From: Blastocatellia bacterium
GTDB taxonomy: Bacteria > Acidobacteriota > Blastocatellia > Pyrinomonadales > Pyrinomonadaceae
Length of the DNA stretch: 19,719 nucleotides
Reading direction: 5' to 3'
Assembly: GCA_003175865.1 (NCBI GenBank)
Contig: PSRF01000108.1
Coordinates: 1 to 19,719, forward strand
The notes beneath the pieces are model-generated. The model ran no database searches. It was not told where the DNA came from and worked only from the letters and a program-made list of their open reading frames with translations. Position 1 is the first letter of the stretch; the number at the start of each line of letters is the position of its first letter. Shown here one piece after another: positions 6,939 to 14,887 of the stretch. The position numbers were made by a program, and so were the translations under genes.

Positions 6939-9900
6939 ATGAGGCGAGGAACCAATAACTCCAACCGATTTTTGTCGTCACTCCCGCAAGTGTGTGGCGT
7001 TCTGTTGTTAATAGTGCTAGCGAGCTTGAGCGTTTGCGGGCAGACGATCTTTGGCCGAATCAATGGCACAGTCACTGATTCTACCGGTGCAGTCGTTCCG
7101 GACGCCTCGGTCACAGTTGTCAACATCGCCACAAATCTAACGCGCACTGCGGTGACTGACAGCGAAGGTTTTTACACAGTCACAAACTTACCGGTCGGAA
7201 CGTACACCGTCACAGTTGAGCGACAAGGCTTCAAGAAGGCCAACCAAACAGATAACGTGCTCGCTGCCGACCAACGTTTAACTGTCAACATTACTCTTGA
7301 GGCTGGAGCTGTTTCTGAAACAGTTGACGTTTCAACCGCAGCTGGAGAAACCGTGAATACAACCTCCGGAGAGGTGGCTCGAGTTGTCGATAAGAGACAG
7401 GTTCAAAACCTCGCGCTCAACGGTCGCAACTACATGCAACTCGTCACGCTTATTCCTGGTGCGGTCATCCTCGACGAGGATCAACTAGCGCTGACTACGA
7501 GTTTGAGCATTAGCCAGGCCTCGATTAACGGAAACCGTCCAAACTACAACTCACTTTCTGTAGATGGTGGTTTCAACATGGACTCGGGAAGTAACAATAG
7601 TCAGATTAACAATGTTGGAATCGATTTCATTGAAGAAGTAAAGATTCAAACTTCCAACTTCTCGGCGGAATACGGTCGCAATGCCGGAGCCGCCGTCAAC
7701 ATTGTTACACGCAGCGGAAGCAACCAGTACCACGGCAGCGTTTTTGAGTTTCTGCGCAACGATAGGCTCGACGCGCGCAACACTGTCGCAGCGACCAAAC
7801 CGAGATTGCGCTTCAACAATTTCGGTTGGAACGTCAACGGTCCAATCTGGAAAGACAAGCTTTTCTTCTTTGCGGGTGAAGAATGGAAGTACATTCGACA
7901 AGACGCAGCTCCCGTGCGTCGCACTCTCCCAACGAGAGCCGAGAGGTTAGGCAACTTCAGCGGACGCAGCGGTACTTTAAATGTGCCGAACGGCTATACG
8001 GGAGTCGACCCTGTGACGAGTGCAGTCGTTGGTCCCGGTCAGCCGATTCCTGGGCGAAATCTCGCAAACCTGCGATTGAATGGCGTACCAGTCGGAGTCA
8101 CGCCTAACGGCGCTGCAATAGCAAATGTTTACACCGCCATGGAGAAACTCGCAGCCGCGTATTCAGACACTCCAACCGGAAACAACGCGACATTCCAACA
8201 GCCGAATCCGTTCAACTATCGTGAAGATAACATTCGCATCGACTATCGGATAAACTCTAAACACAGCATCTACGGTCGTTACCTACACGATCACTACGAT
8301 CTGATCGATCCGTTTGGAACGTTCATCACTTCTCAGTTGCCGACCATACCGACAAATCGTTTGCGTCCAGGCTCCAGTGTTCAGCTCTCGTATACATGGC
8401 TAATCACGCCGACCTTGATTAACGAAGCGAAGGTCAATTCTTCGTGGAACGGTCAGCGGATACCGCCAGTAGGAGAATTCTGGAAGCGCGACACTTATGG
8501 TTTTACTTATCCGCAACTTTTCGCTGGCGGCCGTTTTGATAATGGTATTCCAGACACAACCATTACTGGTTTTGCCGGCTTCAATGGCCCATCAGGTTCA
8601 TTGCTTTCCCCGACTACCGATATTGCCACTAGCGACAACTTAACAATTATTCATGGAAAGCATTCAATCAAGACGGGCGTTCTGATTATTCGCAACCGTA
8701 AGGATCAAAATGGGCGCTCCAATTACACCGGTACGCTTAATTTTGCCAGCGACAGCAGCAACACCCGCACCACTGGAAATGCTTTTGCGGATGCGCTACT
8801 CAGCAATTTCCGCACCTACAATGAAGCAGATAATGATCCGATTGGCTTCTTCAGGTTTAATCAGTTTGAAGCCTACGCAACGGACAGTTGGAAGGCCCGT
8901 TCCAACCTGAGTTTAGAATTCGGAGCGCGCCTTTACCACTTTGGTCCAACGTATACACAAGCAAATAACATGGCCAACTTCGATCCATCTCACTACAATC
9001 CAAGTCAGGCCGTAACGATTCTTGCCAATGGCAACATCGATCCCGCAAAAGGTGGCAATCGTTTTAATGGATTAGTTAGAGCTGGCGATGGAATCCCTCC
9101 GGAAGAAGTTGGACGCGTTAGTAATGCCAGTAGCGCCGCTCTACAGGCGGTGCCGACTGGAGCGCCGCGCGGTTTTTACGATGCGGCAAACAAGATTGCA
9201 CCACGCTTTGGATTTTCTTACGCGCCTTTTAACGACGATAAGACCTCCATTCGCGGCGGCTTTGGTATGTTCTACGACAAGGTTGAGGGCAATCTGATCT
9301 TTTCACAGGTAAATGTCCCACCGTTCCTAAACTCTCCGCAGTTTGAAAACGGCAATCTCGCGAATCCTTCTGGTGGTACACCATCCGCTTTAGCGCCGTT
9401 TGGAACTATAAACGCCATAGACCCGAATCTCGATATCGCGTACTCGATGAATTTCAGCCTGGGTGTCCAAAGAGAATTGCCAAAAGGTTTCTTCGCCGAG
9501 GCGACCTATGTAGGCAATCTCGGAAGACACTTGATACGCCAACCCGATCTAAACGCTGCTCCCTTCGACAAACTGGCTGCGAATGCTGCACTGCCATCTG
9601 CTCAACGGGTATCAGTCAACGCGCTACGTCCCTATAAAGGCTTTACTCAAATCAGGTATCGCTTATCCGATGCAAACTCGAATTACAACGGACTGCAACT
9701 GTACGCTGCAAAGCGCAAGGGAAACCTGGAACTGACTGCCTCTTACACGTGGTCCAAGGCCCTGACTGATACAAGCGGTAATGGCGACACGCTCGACGTC
9801 GGCGAAGATCCATTCAATCGACACTACAACTACGGTGTGGCAACTTTTGATCGGCGTCATATCTTTGTTACCACCTACGACTATCACTTGCCCTTCTTTA

Positions 9901-10394
9901 AGAATGAGAGAGGCGTAACCGGTGCTTTGCTGTCCGGTTGGGAAGTGAGCGGTATCACTAGATATCAAAGTGGTCCTTATTTCACCCCGACGGGCAGTAG
10001 CTCAATTGGTACGCGTCGCGCGGACTACGTTGGTGGTCCGGTATTGCTTTCCAATCCAGGACCCGATGGTTGGATCAATCCAGCGGCCTTTGCAGCGCCG
10101 CCTGACACTCGACGCGGGAATGCTGGAGTGGGAATCGTTCAAGGTCCAAGCTTGCAGACCTGGGACTTCTCCATGCGCAAACAGTTCTCTATCAACGAAC
10201 GGTTTAAGCTGCGCTTTCAGGCCGATATGTTCAATGCCTTTAATCGGGCGAACTACAGAGCACCGGATGTTGGGTATGGATCAAACTCGACTAACCCGGA
10301 TGGCTCAAGGAAGCCGTCGAATGCGTCTTTCGGAAAAATCGGAGCTGCAGGACCAGCACGGAATATTCAATTTGGTCTGAAGTTGAATTTCTAG
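6939..10394 (+). CDS. TonB-dependent outer-membrane receptor, Oar/carboxypeptidase-regulatory type
   Basis: This protein has 1,151 residues. A signal peptide (1 to about 34, hydrophobic 20-33) precedes a carboxypeptidase-regulatory-like beta-sandwich (about 38-120, INGTVTDSTGAVVPDASVTV). A plug-like region follows (LALNGRNYMQLVTLIPGAV, about 158-176; FSAEYGRNAGAAVNIVTRSG), then a long beta-barrel ending in aromatic LKLNF, as usual for outer-membrane proteins. This family is greatly expanded in Acidobacteriota and plays a SusC-like role in importing oligosaccharides. I chose the ATG at 6939 because GGAGGTG (6924-6930) lies eight bases upstream. Longer in-frame extensions run back into the ROK gene and lack a signal sequence. 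No SusD partner is visible. Import of pectin oligomers is inferred from the neighbours. Confidence 0.93.
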   Translation: MRRGTNNSNRFLSSLPQVCGVLLLIVLASLSVCGQTIFGRINGTVTDSTGAVVPDASVTVVNIATNLTRTAVTDSEGFYTVTNLPVGTYTVTVERQGFKKANQTDNVLAADQRLTVNITLEAGAVSETVDVSTAAGETVNTTSGEVARVVDKRQVQNLALNGRNYMQLVTLIPGAVILDEDQLALTTSLSISQASINGNRPNYNSLSVDGGFNMDSGSNNSQINNVGIDFIEEVKIQTSNFSAEYGRNAGAAVNIVTRSGSNQYHGSVFEFLRNDRLDARNTVAATKPRLRFNNFGWNVNGPIWKDKLFFFAGEEWKYIRQDAAPVRRTLPTRAERLGNFSGRSGTLNVPNGYTGVDPVTSAVVGPGQPIPGRNLANLRLNGVPVGVTPNGAAIANVYTAMEKLAAAYSDTPTGNNATFQQPNPFNYREDNIRIDYRINSKHSIYGRYLHDHYDLIDPFGTFITSQLPTIPTNRLRPGSSVQLSYTWLITPTLINEAKVNSSWNGQRIPPVGEFWKRDTYGFTYPQLFAGGRFDNGIPDTTITGFAGFNGPSGSLLSPTTDIATSDNLTIIHGKHSIKTGVLIIRNRKDQNGRSNYTGTLNFASDSSNTRTTGNAFADALLSNFRTYNEADNDPIGFFRFNQFEAYATDSWKARSNLSLEFGARLYHFGPTYTQANNMANFDPSHYNPSQAVTILANGNIDPAKGGNRFNGLVRAGDGIPPEEVGRVSNASSAALQAVPTGAPRGFYDAANKIAPRFGFSYAPFNDDKTSIRGGFGMFYDKVEGNLIFSQVNVPPFLNSPQFENGNLANPSGGTPSALAPFGTINAIDPNLDIAYSMNFSLGVQRELPKGFFAEATYVGNLGRHLIRQPDLNAAPFDKLAANAALPSAQRVSVNALRPYKGFTQIRYRLSDANSNYNGLQLYAAKRKGNLELTASYTWSKALTDTSGNGDTLDVGEDPFNRHYNYGVATFDRRHIFVTTYDYHLPFFKNERGVTGALLSGWEVSGITRYQSGPYFTPTGSSSIGTRRADYVGGPVLLSNPGPDGWINPAAFAAPPDTRRGNAGVGIVQGPSLQTWDFSMRKQFSINERFKLRFQADMFNAFNRANYRAPDVGYGSNSTNPDGSRKPSNASFGKIGAAGPARNIQFGLKLNF

Positions 10395-10493
10395 TCCAAG
10401 GGGCGGCAATCGACCATCCACGGATTGCACAGATGACTCGGAAATAATGTGGAGTCTGGGTAATCTGTGGATGGTTTCGTTCTAGTCTGGACT
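10393..10493. repeat. Imperfect inverted repeat, 'CCATCCACRGATTRCMCAG' type
   Basis: The arm at 10414-10439 (CCATCCACGGATTGCACAG...) is an inverted copy of 10452-10474 (...TAATCTGTGGATGG) with a few mismatches and a three-base gap. A shorter outer pair, AGTCCA/TGGACT, sits at 10393-10398 and 10488-10493. The element abuts the receptor stop codon. The hairpin is followed by TTTCGTTC and not a clean T-run, so termination activity is uncertain. The AT-rich stretch at about 10511-10530 between it and the next gene may hold promoter elements. Confidence 0.65.
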
Positions 10494-10542
10494 CCCGACT
10501 CAAAATCAAATCACTTTTTTTATTTTTAGGTAGACCAGCAAG

Positions 10543-12447
10543 ATGGCGAAACGTTTCGAAAATCGCGTGGCGAGAGTTTTTGTTGTCACACTAGCGCTCG
10601 GAATGACGTTCGTCACTGCGAAAGCTCAGTCGTTTGCTGTTAATGGAGATAAGACCATCAAGACGGTCGAGTTGCGCTCGGAAATTAATAACTTCCTCGC
10701 GAAAGAACTTGCTGCGCATCTTGACGCAATCAATTCGCTCGACCCTCCACCAGCCAGCATCTTGAACGTTCCAACCACGGGTGAGTTTTCCTGGGGAACG
10801 TTCATGCGATCGCTCGCAGCGTACGCCGAGATCACTGGTAATAAAGAACTCGCTGGACGCGATATCGCAAAATGGGTGGGCAAGATTGGTTTGATCGAAG
10901 CGCGTGGCGGCAGCAAAGCTTTCTCGCAACTCTACGCGGCCCTGGCGCTCCGCCATTTCGGGAAGGATCTGAAAACCAATGCGCTATGGCAAAGTCTTTC
11001 AGCGGATGAACAAACTGCCTGGCGCTCGCTGCTGAACCCAGAGCGCTTCTACGATCCGAAAACAAATCACGTAATCGATTTACCGGAAAATTACCTGGGC
11101 GTTGCAGCGCGCATTGCCAGTATCGATTTTGAACTGGGCATTTCGCACGACCGAGTGTTTCTGGATAAGTTGCTCGATCGGGCAGCTATTCAATTTACAA
11201 CCGGCCATCTCTACGCCGACGACAGTCCGCCGACAGGCCGTTATGATCGCTATTCGAATGAATATGCGCGTTACATCTGGGAAGCTGCTGAGATGGTTGG
11301 TCGCAAGGACATCCTCGAAAAACTCAGACCATCGTTAACTGCGCAAATGCATGTTTGGTGGGATGTCGTGTCGGAGGATGGCTATGGATACAACTGGGGA
11401 CGAAGTCAGGGAGTGGTTAGTTATCTGGATACTCCTGAGATCGTCGGGTTCCTCCTGGCCCATGCCGAGTTTCGACCTACATCACTCGCCAATCTCGCTG
11501 CTCTTTATTATGAAGCGTGGAACTACCTGTTGCATGACTATCGTGAAGACATACACTTGTTATCGATCTTTGCGTTTGGTCGCGGCAACTACGCATACAT
11601 AACTCGCGAACGTGAGTGGCAACAGACGACGGGCTTTTTTGGCAAGCTTGCTAACAACCATAGCGTTGTGATGAACACCCTCGAGAAAGAAGGTCTTTCG
11701 AGCTTTCCATCCGTTCCAACTTTACCGGCAGTCGCGCGTTTCGAGTTCTTTCGCCAGACTGACCGTCCCGCTGGTGTTTGGCTTGTGCGTCAGGGCGCAC
11801 TCCATTTTGCGTTGCCGATAACAACTGGTCCAAAACCTGGTGCGGCCGATTATCTTCCTGCACCACATGGATTGACCGGCTTTGCGGCCCCCGTTGAAGT
11901 CAGTTATCCAGCAATGGTTCCGTTCGTTGAGTTGGAAGATGGTCGGATCGTTGCACCGACTGACGGCGCAGATCTCATTGAGCCATCACCAGACGGTCAG
12001 TCATTACGCGTGCGCTGGAACAAGTGGGCGATCATCGGCGGAAAGCCGGGCCAGTGGGTTGATACCGGATTAACAAGTGAGGTTGTTTGGCGGATCAAAG
12101 ACGGAACTCTCACAAAAGAGGAAACATTAACGGCGAAACAGCCAGTAATAATTCGACGGTGGCAACTCGCAGTTCCAAGTAGTTATGCTAACGTCCAGAC
12201 GCAAGCAAACAGCGGTCGTCGTGTTGACGAGTTCAGCTCCGAAGCTGGATCGTTACAAGTGCAGTTGACAGATGCATCTTATGCGGTGCGGACGTCGATT
12301 ACGGCGAGCGGCAATAGCGCGATCGGCAAGGGAGTGCATGGTGCGATTCCGTTGCATCTCATTTTTGAAGCTCGGGATTTGTCGTTAAAACCCGGCCAGC
12401 CGTTCACATATCGTTTAAGTTTGACTGTTATAAATGGCAGTCATTAA
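10543..12447 (+). CDS. Exported protein of unknown function, candidate polysaccharide lyase/hydrolase
   Basis: I do not recognise a named family for this 634-residue protein. It has a signal peptide (1-29, cleavage near AKAQS). Residues about 40-370 look like a helical (alpha/alpha) toroid, with amphipathic helices and aromatic, conserved-looking stretches: ENYLGVAARIA (182-192), DDSPPTGRYDRYSNEYARY (226-244) and DGYGYNWGRS (279-288). Residues about 395-634 look beta-rich. This two-part build is shared by heparinase-like, alginate-lyase-like and chondroitin-lyase-like enzymes, in which Asn, Tyr, His and Arg residues act in catalysis; N183, Y184, Y234, R236, Y237 and R287 are candidates. It lies between the receptor and the KduI/KdgF/KduD genes, so a role in cutting or sensing uronate-containing oligomers is plausible. 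The function is inferred only. Confidence 0.85.
   Translation: MAKRFENRVARVFVVTLALGMTFVTAKAQSFAVNGDKTIKTVELRSEINNFLAKELAAHLDAINSLDPPPASILNVPTTGEFSWGTFMRSLAAYAEITGNKELAGRDIAKWVGKIGLIEARGGSKAFSQLYAALALRHFGKDLKTNALWQSLSADEQTAWRSLLNPERFYDPKTNHVIDLPENYLGVAARIASIDFELGISHDRVFLDKLLDRAAIQFTTGHLYADDSPPTGRYDRYSNEYARYIWEAAEMVGRKDILEKLRPSLTAQMHVWWDVVSEDGYGYNWGRSQGVVSYLDTPEIVGFLLAHAEFRPTSLANLAALYYEAWNYLLHDYREDIHLLSIFAFGRGNYAYITREREWQQTTGFFGKLANNHSVVMNTLEKEGLSSFPSVPTLPAVARFEFFRQTDRPAGVWLVRQGALHFALPITTGPKPGAADYLPAPHGLTGFAAPVEVSYPAMVPFVELEDGRIVAPTDGADLIEPSPDGQSLRVRWNKWAIIGGKPGQWVDTGLTSEVVWRIKDGTLTKEETLTAKQPVIIRRWQLAVPSSYANVQTQANSGRRVDEFSSEAGSLQVQLTDASYAVRTSITASGNSAIGKGVHGAIPLHLIFEARDLSLKPGQPFTYRLSLTVINGSH
10547..10558. 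promoter_or_regulatory. Candidate LacI-family operator
   Basis: CGAAACGTTTCG is a perfect 12-bp palindrome with the AAACGTTT core typical of GalR/PurR/LacI operators. It starts four bases into the gene of the 634-residue protein. Binding there could block early elongation. The locus encodes a LacI-family regulator at 4162. Since the bases also encode AKRFE, chance cannot be excluded. Confidence 0.4.
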
Positions 12448-12474
12448 TCGAACAATTGTTGAGGGAGAAATTCA

Positions 12475-13317
12475 ATGAGTCAGGAATTGAAACAAAATCC
12501 GATCACAGCTGAAACGTGTTTTGTACCACGAACACATGAGGGCTTGGGCCGGCGCCCGGCGGTGGCTCCTGGTCCAACGGCTGCCCGGTTTTTACATTAT
12601 GGACGTATCACTCTTCGTGCCGGCGACGCGATATTGAAATTCAATAATGAAGATCATGAGACAGGACTCATTTGCTTGAATGGTAGGGCGTCGATTACGA
12701 CTGACGGGCAGACGTTTCAGTTAGATCAATACGACGCCGTGTATGTTCCGCGCGACTCCGAGATCGAGGTGAGTTGTGGTGACGCCGGCTGTGACATTGC
12801 CGAAGTTTCAGCTCCAGTGGCGAAAAGGTATCCATTGCAGTTCGTATCATACAAAGAAGTGCGACAGAACCCGCGTCTCCACCTTATCGCCGGTAAGCCG
12901 CCAGCTGAGCGCGATCTCAATGTGTTGATCGGCGCCAACGTTGAAGCCGGTCGCATTATGGCAGGTGTAACTTTTTCGACTCCGGGGAACTGGACCTCAT
13001 GGCCTCCGCACGAACACTCAAAACTTCTGGAAGAGGCATACCTGTTCATCGATATGCCTGCGCCATCATTTGGAGTGCAGTTTGTTTACACAGATCCTAA
13101 TCAACCTGAGTTGGTCCAGTTGGTTCGCGAAGGTGATGTGGTGTTAATGCCGCAAGGCTACCATCCGAACGTTGCGGCCCCGGGTGGTCAGATCAACTTT
13201 CTGTGGATGATGGCTGCAATTCGGGAGGGCGAAGATCGATTGTACGGTGTCGTGAATGTCCAGCCGGAATACGCTGCTGGAGGTTCAGGGCTCGAGGCGG
13301 TGAGCGACAAAAAGTAA
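12475..13317 (+). CDS. KduI/IolB-family bicupin isomerase (likely 5-keto-4-deoxyuronate isomerase)
   Basis: The 280-residue protein is a bicupin of the KduI/IolB family. The C-terminal cupin carries the metal site H179 and H181 (PPHEH), E186 or E187 (LLEEAY) and H230 (PQGYHP). The segment NWTSWPPHEH and the following VYTD resemble IolB (5-deoxy-glucuronate isomerase) more than classic KduI, so automatic annotation would probably give the inositol name. Context argues otherwise: KdgF starts 11 bases downstream, KduD follows, and no other inositol gene is present. The expected reaction is 5-dehydro-4-deoxy-D-glucuronate to 2,5-diketo-3-deoxygluconate in the cytoplasm. GGGAG (12463-12467) lies seven bases upstream of the ATG. 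Only 27 bases separate it from the preceding gene, suggesting an operon. Confidence 0.87.
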   Translation: MSQELKQNPITAETCFVPRTHEGLGRRPAVAPGPTAARFLHYGRITLRAGDAILKFNNEDHETGLICLNGRASITTDGQTFQLDQYDAVYVPRDSEIEVSCGDAGCDIAEVSAPVAKRYPLQFVSYKEVRQNPRLHLIAGKPPAERDLNVLIGANVEAGRIMAGVTFSTPGNWTSWPPHEHSKLLEEAYLFIDMPAPSFGVQFVYTDPNQPELVQLVREGDVVLMPQGYHPNVAAPGGQINFLWMMAAIREGEDRLYGVVNVQPEYAAGGSGLEAVSDKK

Positions 13318-13328
13318 GAGGCACGCAA

Positions 13329-13712
13329 ATGTTTACGACTTCCCCAGACGGCCCGGACAACGGAAACGGTGCGAGTAACGGACTGGCCCAACATCTGAAC
13401 TGGGACGCCATTCCAATAGATCGTCCCGCTGAGGGCATCGAGCGGCAGATGTTCATTGGTCATCGGATGATGATCTGTAGGTTTCGCTTCAAACCTTTCC
13501 TTGTCACACCTGAACACGATCATCCGCACGAGCAGATGACGATCGTCGAACGTGGTCGCGTGCGATTTTTTATTGAAGGCAAGGAGAGAATTGCCTCCGC
13601 CGGTGACGTTCTGCACTTTCCGTCAAACTGCTGGCACGGCGCGACAATGATGGATGAAGAAGTTGTTTTGATCGATATCTTCTCACCGCCCCGTGAAGAT
13701 TTTCTTGAGTAA
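13329..13712 (+). CDS. kdgF: KdgF-type cupin (unsaturated uronate ring opening)
   Basis: This 127-residue single cupin has the KdgF pattern. Metal ligands H63 and H65 lie in EHDHPHEQ, followed by Q69 and H103 (NCWHG), and the tail IDIFSPPREDFLE matches the typical KdgF ending. KdgF converts 4,5-unsaturated monouronates released by lyases and GH105/GH88 enzymes to 5-keto-4-deoxyuronate. This places it directly before the KduI-like step, whose gene ends 11 bases upstream. The ATG at 13329 is preceded by AAGAGG (13316-13321). An in-frame extension back to 13203 would overlap the upstream gene and adds no cupin sequence. About 25 N-terminal residues precede the usual start of homology. Confidence 0.9.
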   Translation: MFTTSPDGPDNGNGASNGLAQHLNWDAIPIDRPAEGIERQMFIGHRMMICRFRFKPFLVTPEHDHPHEQMTIVERGRVRFFIEGKERIASAGDVLHFPSNCWHGATMMDEEVVLIDIFSPPREDFLE

Positions 13713-13747
13713 CCAGCGTTAACGACCGTTCTGTGAAAAGATTTTGG

Positions 13748-13854
13748 TATTAGAGAACCCGGAGCGGTAGCGACAGGAAGCTACAACTTGCAAGCAAAGG
13801 CTAAATAAAGTTGAGTTGTAGCTTCCAGTCGCTACCGCTCCGGGTTCTCTAATA
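13748..13854. repeat. Near-perfect 107-bp inverted repeat (MITE-like)
   Basis: The 41-base arms 13748-13788 and 13814-13854 are reverse complements except at one position, around a 25-base loop. The outer bases are TATTAGAGAACCCGG. It ends eight bases before the kduD start codon, so the long hairpin would form in the mRNA between kdgF and kduD if they are co-transcribed. A diverged relative occurs at 16015-16136. No ORF is inside. High arm identity suggests a recent or maintained non-autonomous element. Confidence 0.88.
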
Positions 13855-13862
13855 ATGCTCAT

Positions 13863-14627
13863 ATGAGTTTCCCTTCATTTCTATTAGATAAAAAAGTAGC
13901 TCTGGTCACTGGCGCGTCTGCTGGGTTGGGTGCAGCAATCGCCAAAGCTCTCGCCAACGCTGGTGCGAGTGTCGCGTGTCACGGCAATACTCGTTCACCA
14001 GAGCAAACGTGCAAAGAGATCATTGACCATGGCGGAGTTGCTTACTCCATCGTCGGCGATCTCAGCGTGAAACAGACAGCTGCTGATCTAATCGAACGGA
14101 CCGTCGCGCATTTTGATCGACTCGACATCCTTATTAACAACGCGGGCACAATTCGACGCGCTCCTGCCGTTGATTATTCTGACGAGGACTGGGAAGTTGT
14201 AATCGAAGTGAATCTTTCGAGCGTGTTCAGGTTGTCGAAGCTCGCCGGCAAACACATGATCGAACGTCGCGACGGAGGCAAAATTGTTAACATTGCTTCG
14301 CTGTTGTCGTTTCAAGGTGGTATTACAGTTCCGGCGTACTCAGCCTCGAAAGGCGGTGTCGCCCAGCTCACAAAAGCACTCGCCAACGAATGGGCCAAAC
14401 ACCGGATCAACGTAAACGCTATTGCTCCAGGGTACTTCCGAACTACAAACACCGCAGCATTGCAAGCCGACGAAACACGTAATCGTCAGATCCTCGAACG
14501 CATACCCGCCGGACGTTGGGGAGAACCCGAAGACCTCGCTGGTGCCGCAGTCTTCCTTGCTTCACCGGCCAGCGACTACATCAATGGCCACGTGTTGATT
14601 GTTGATGGTGGATGGATGGGTAGATAG
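13863..14627 (+). CDS. kduD: 2-dehydro-3-deoxy-D-gluconate 5-dehydrogenase (KduD), SDR family
   Basis: The 254-residue short-chain dehydrogenase shows TGASAGLG (16-23) for nucleotide binding, NNAG (92-95), and catalytic N117, S146, Y159 and K163. KduD-specific segments are NAGTIRRAPAVDYSDEDW, IASLLSFQGGITVPAYSASK, NEWAKHRINVNAIAPGY with the following TTNTAAL, and the C-terminus VDGGWMGR. It reduces 2,5-diketo-3-deoxygluconate with NAD(P)H to 2-keto-3-deoxygluconate, the last dedicated step before KDG kinase. It follows kdgF by 150 bases containing a long inverted repeat. No Shine-Dalgarno is clear, perhaps because the repeat arm ends only eight bases before the ATG. Confidence 0.95.
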   Translation: MSFPSFLLDKKVALVTGASAGLGAAIAKALANAGASVACHGNTRSPEQTCKEIIDHGGVAYSIVGDLSVKQTAADLIERTVAHFDRLDILINNAGTIRRAPAVDYSDEDWEVVIEVNLSSVFRLSKLAGKHMIERRDGGKIVNIASLLSFQGGITVPAYSASKGGVAQLTKALANEWAKHRINVNAIAPGYFRTTNTAALQADETRNRQILERIPAGRWGEPEDLAGAAVFLASPASDYINGHVLIVDGGWMGR

Positions 14628-14650
14628 ACCTCAATTCGCCTCCTCTCATA

Positions 14651-14690
14651 TTGGTCTTACCTGAGATTTCCCCAGGCTTTAATTGGTCTT
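14651..14690 (+). promoter_or_regulatory. Direct TTGGTCTT repeats at a promoter-like site
   Basis: ATTGGTCTTAC and ATTGGTCTTGAC place TTGGTCTT at 14651-14658 and 14683-14690, 32 bases apart, about three helical turns. The second copy overlaps a TTGACA box. The first copy reads TTGGTCTTACCTGA, loosely like the TTGGTNNNACCAA sites of GntR-family regulators. It may bind a regulator of the pectate-lyase transcript. Confidence 0.35.
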
Positions 14691-14717
14691 GACAGTAAAC
14701 CTATCGTCCGGCAGAAT
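14689..14717 (+). promoter_or_regulatory. Candidate sigma-70 promoter upstream of the pectate lyase gene
   Basis: A consensus TTGACA (14689-14694) is followed by a 17-base spacer and CAGAAT (14712-14717, four of six matches to TATAAT). Initiation near 14724 would leave a leader of about 165 bases before the lyase gene. The rest of the 260-base gap shows nothing else recognisable. Confidence 0.45.
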
Positions 14718-14887
14718 CCCGCTCGGTTTAAATTTTTCAAAAAACAGCTGAAATCTTTCGCTTTTCCCAAAGACATACGAGGACCAAGATCGACGTTAGA
14801 ACCAGCCATTGCGATATCTTTACAGGACCGCGCAGGTCATTCCGGTCGACCTTTCTCCTAACAAATGGCCGACTTGTGGTCATACCA

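Noticed and set aside
7000..7040. Lipoprotein signal at Cys33 of the receptor
   Set aside because: The residue before the cysteine is Val (LSVC), which does not fit the lipobox; an ordinary signal peptide fits better.
10543..12447. Assignment of the 634-residue protein to DUF2264 or heparinase II/III
   Set aside because: There is general architectural similarity only; I could not match the diagnostic motifs, so no family name is given.
13203..13328. N-terminal extension of KdgF by 42 codons
   Set aside because: It lies within the KduI-like gene in another frame, has no cupin similarity, and AAGAGG marks the ATG at 13329.
13748..13854. Intrinsic terminator interpretation of the long hairpin
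   Set aside because: No T-run follows the right arm, the arms are far longer than a terminator stem, and a related element occurs at 16015.
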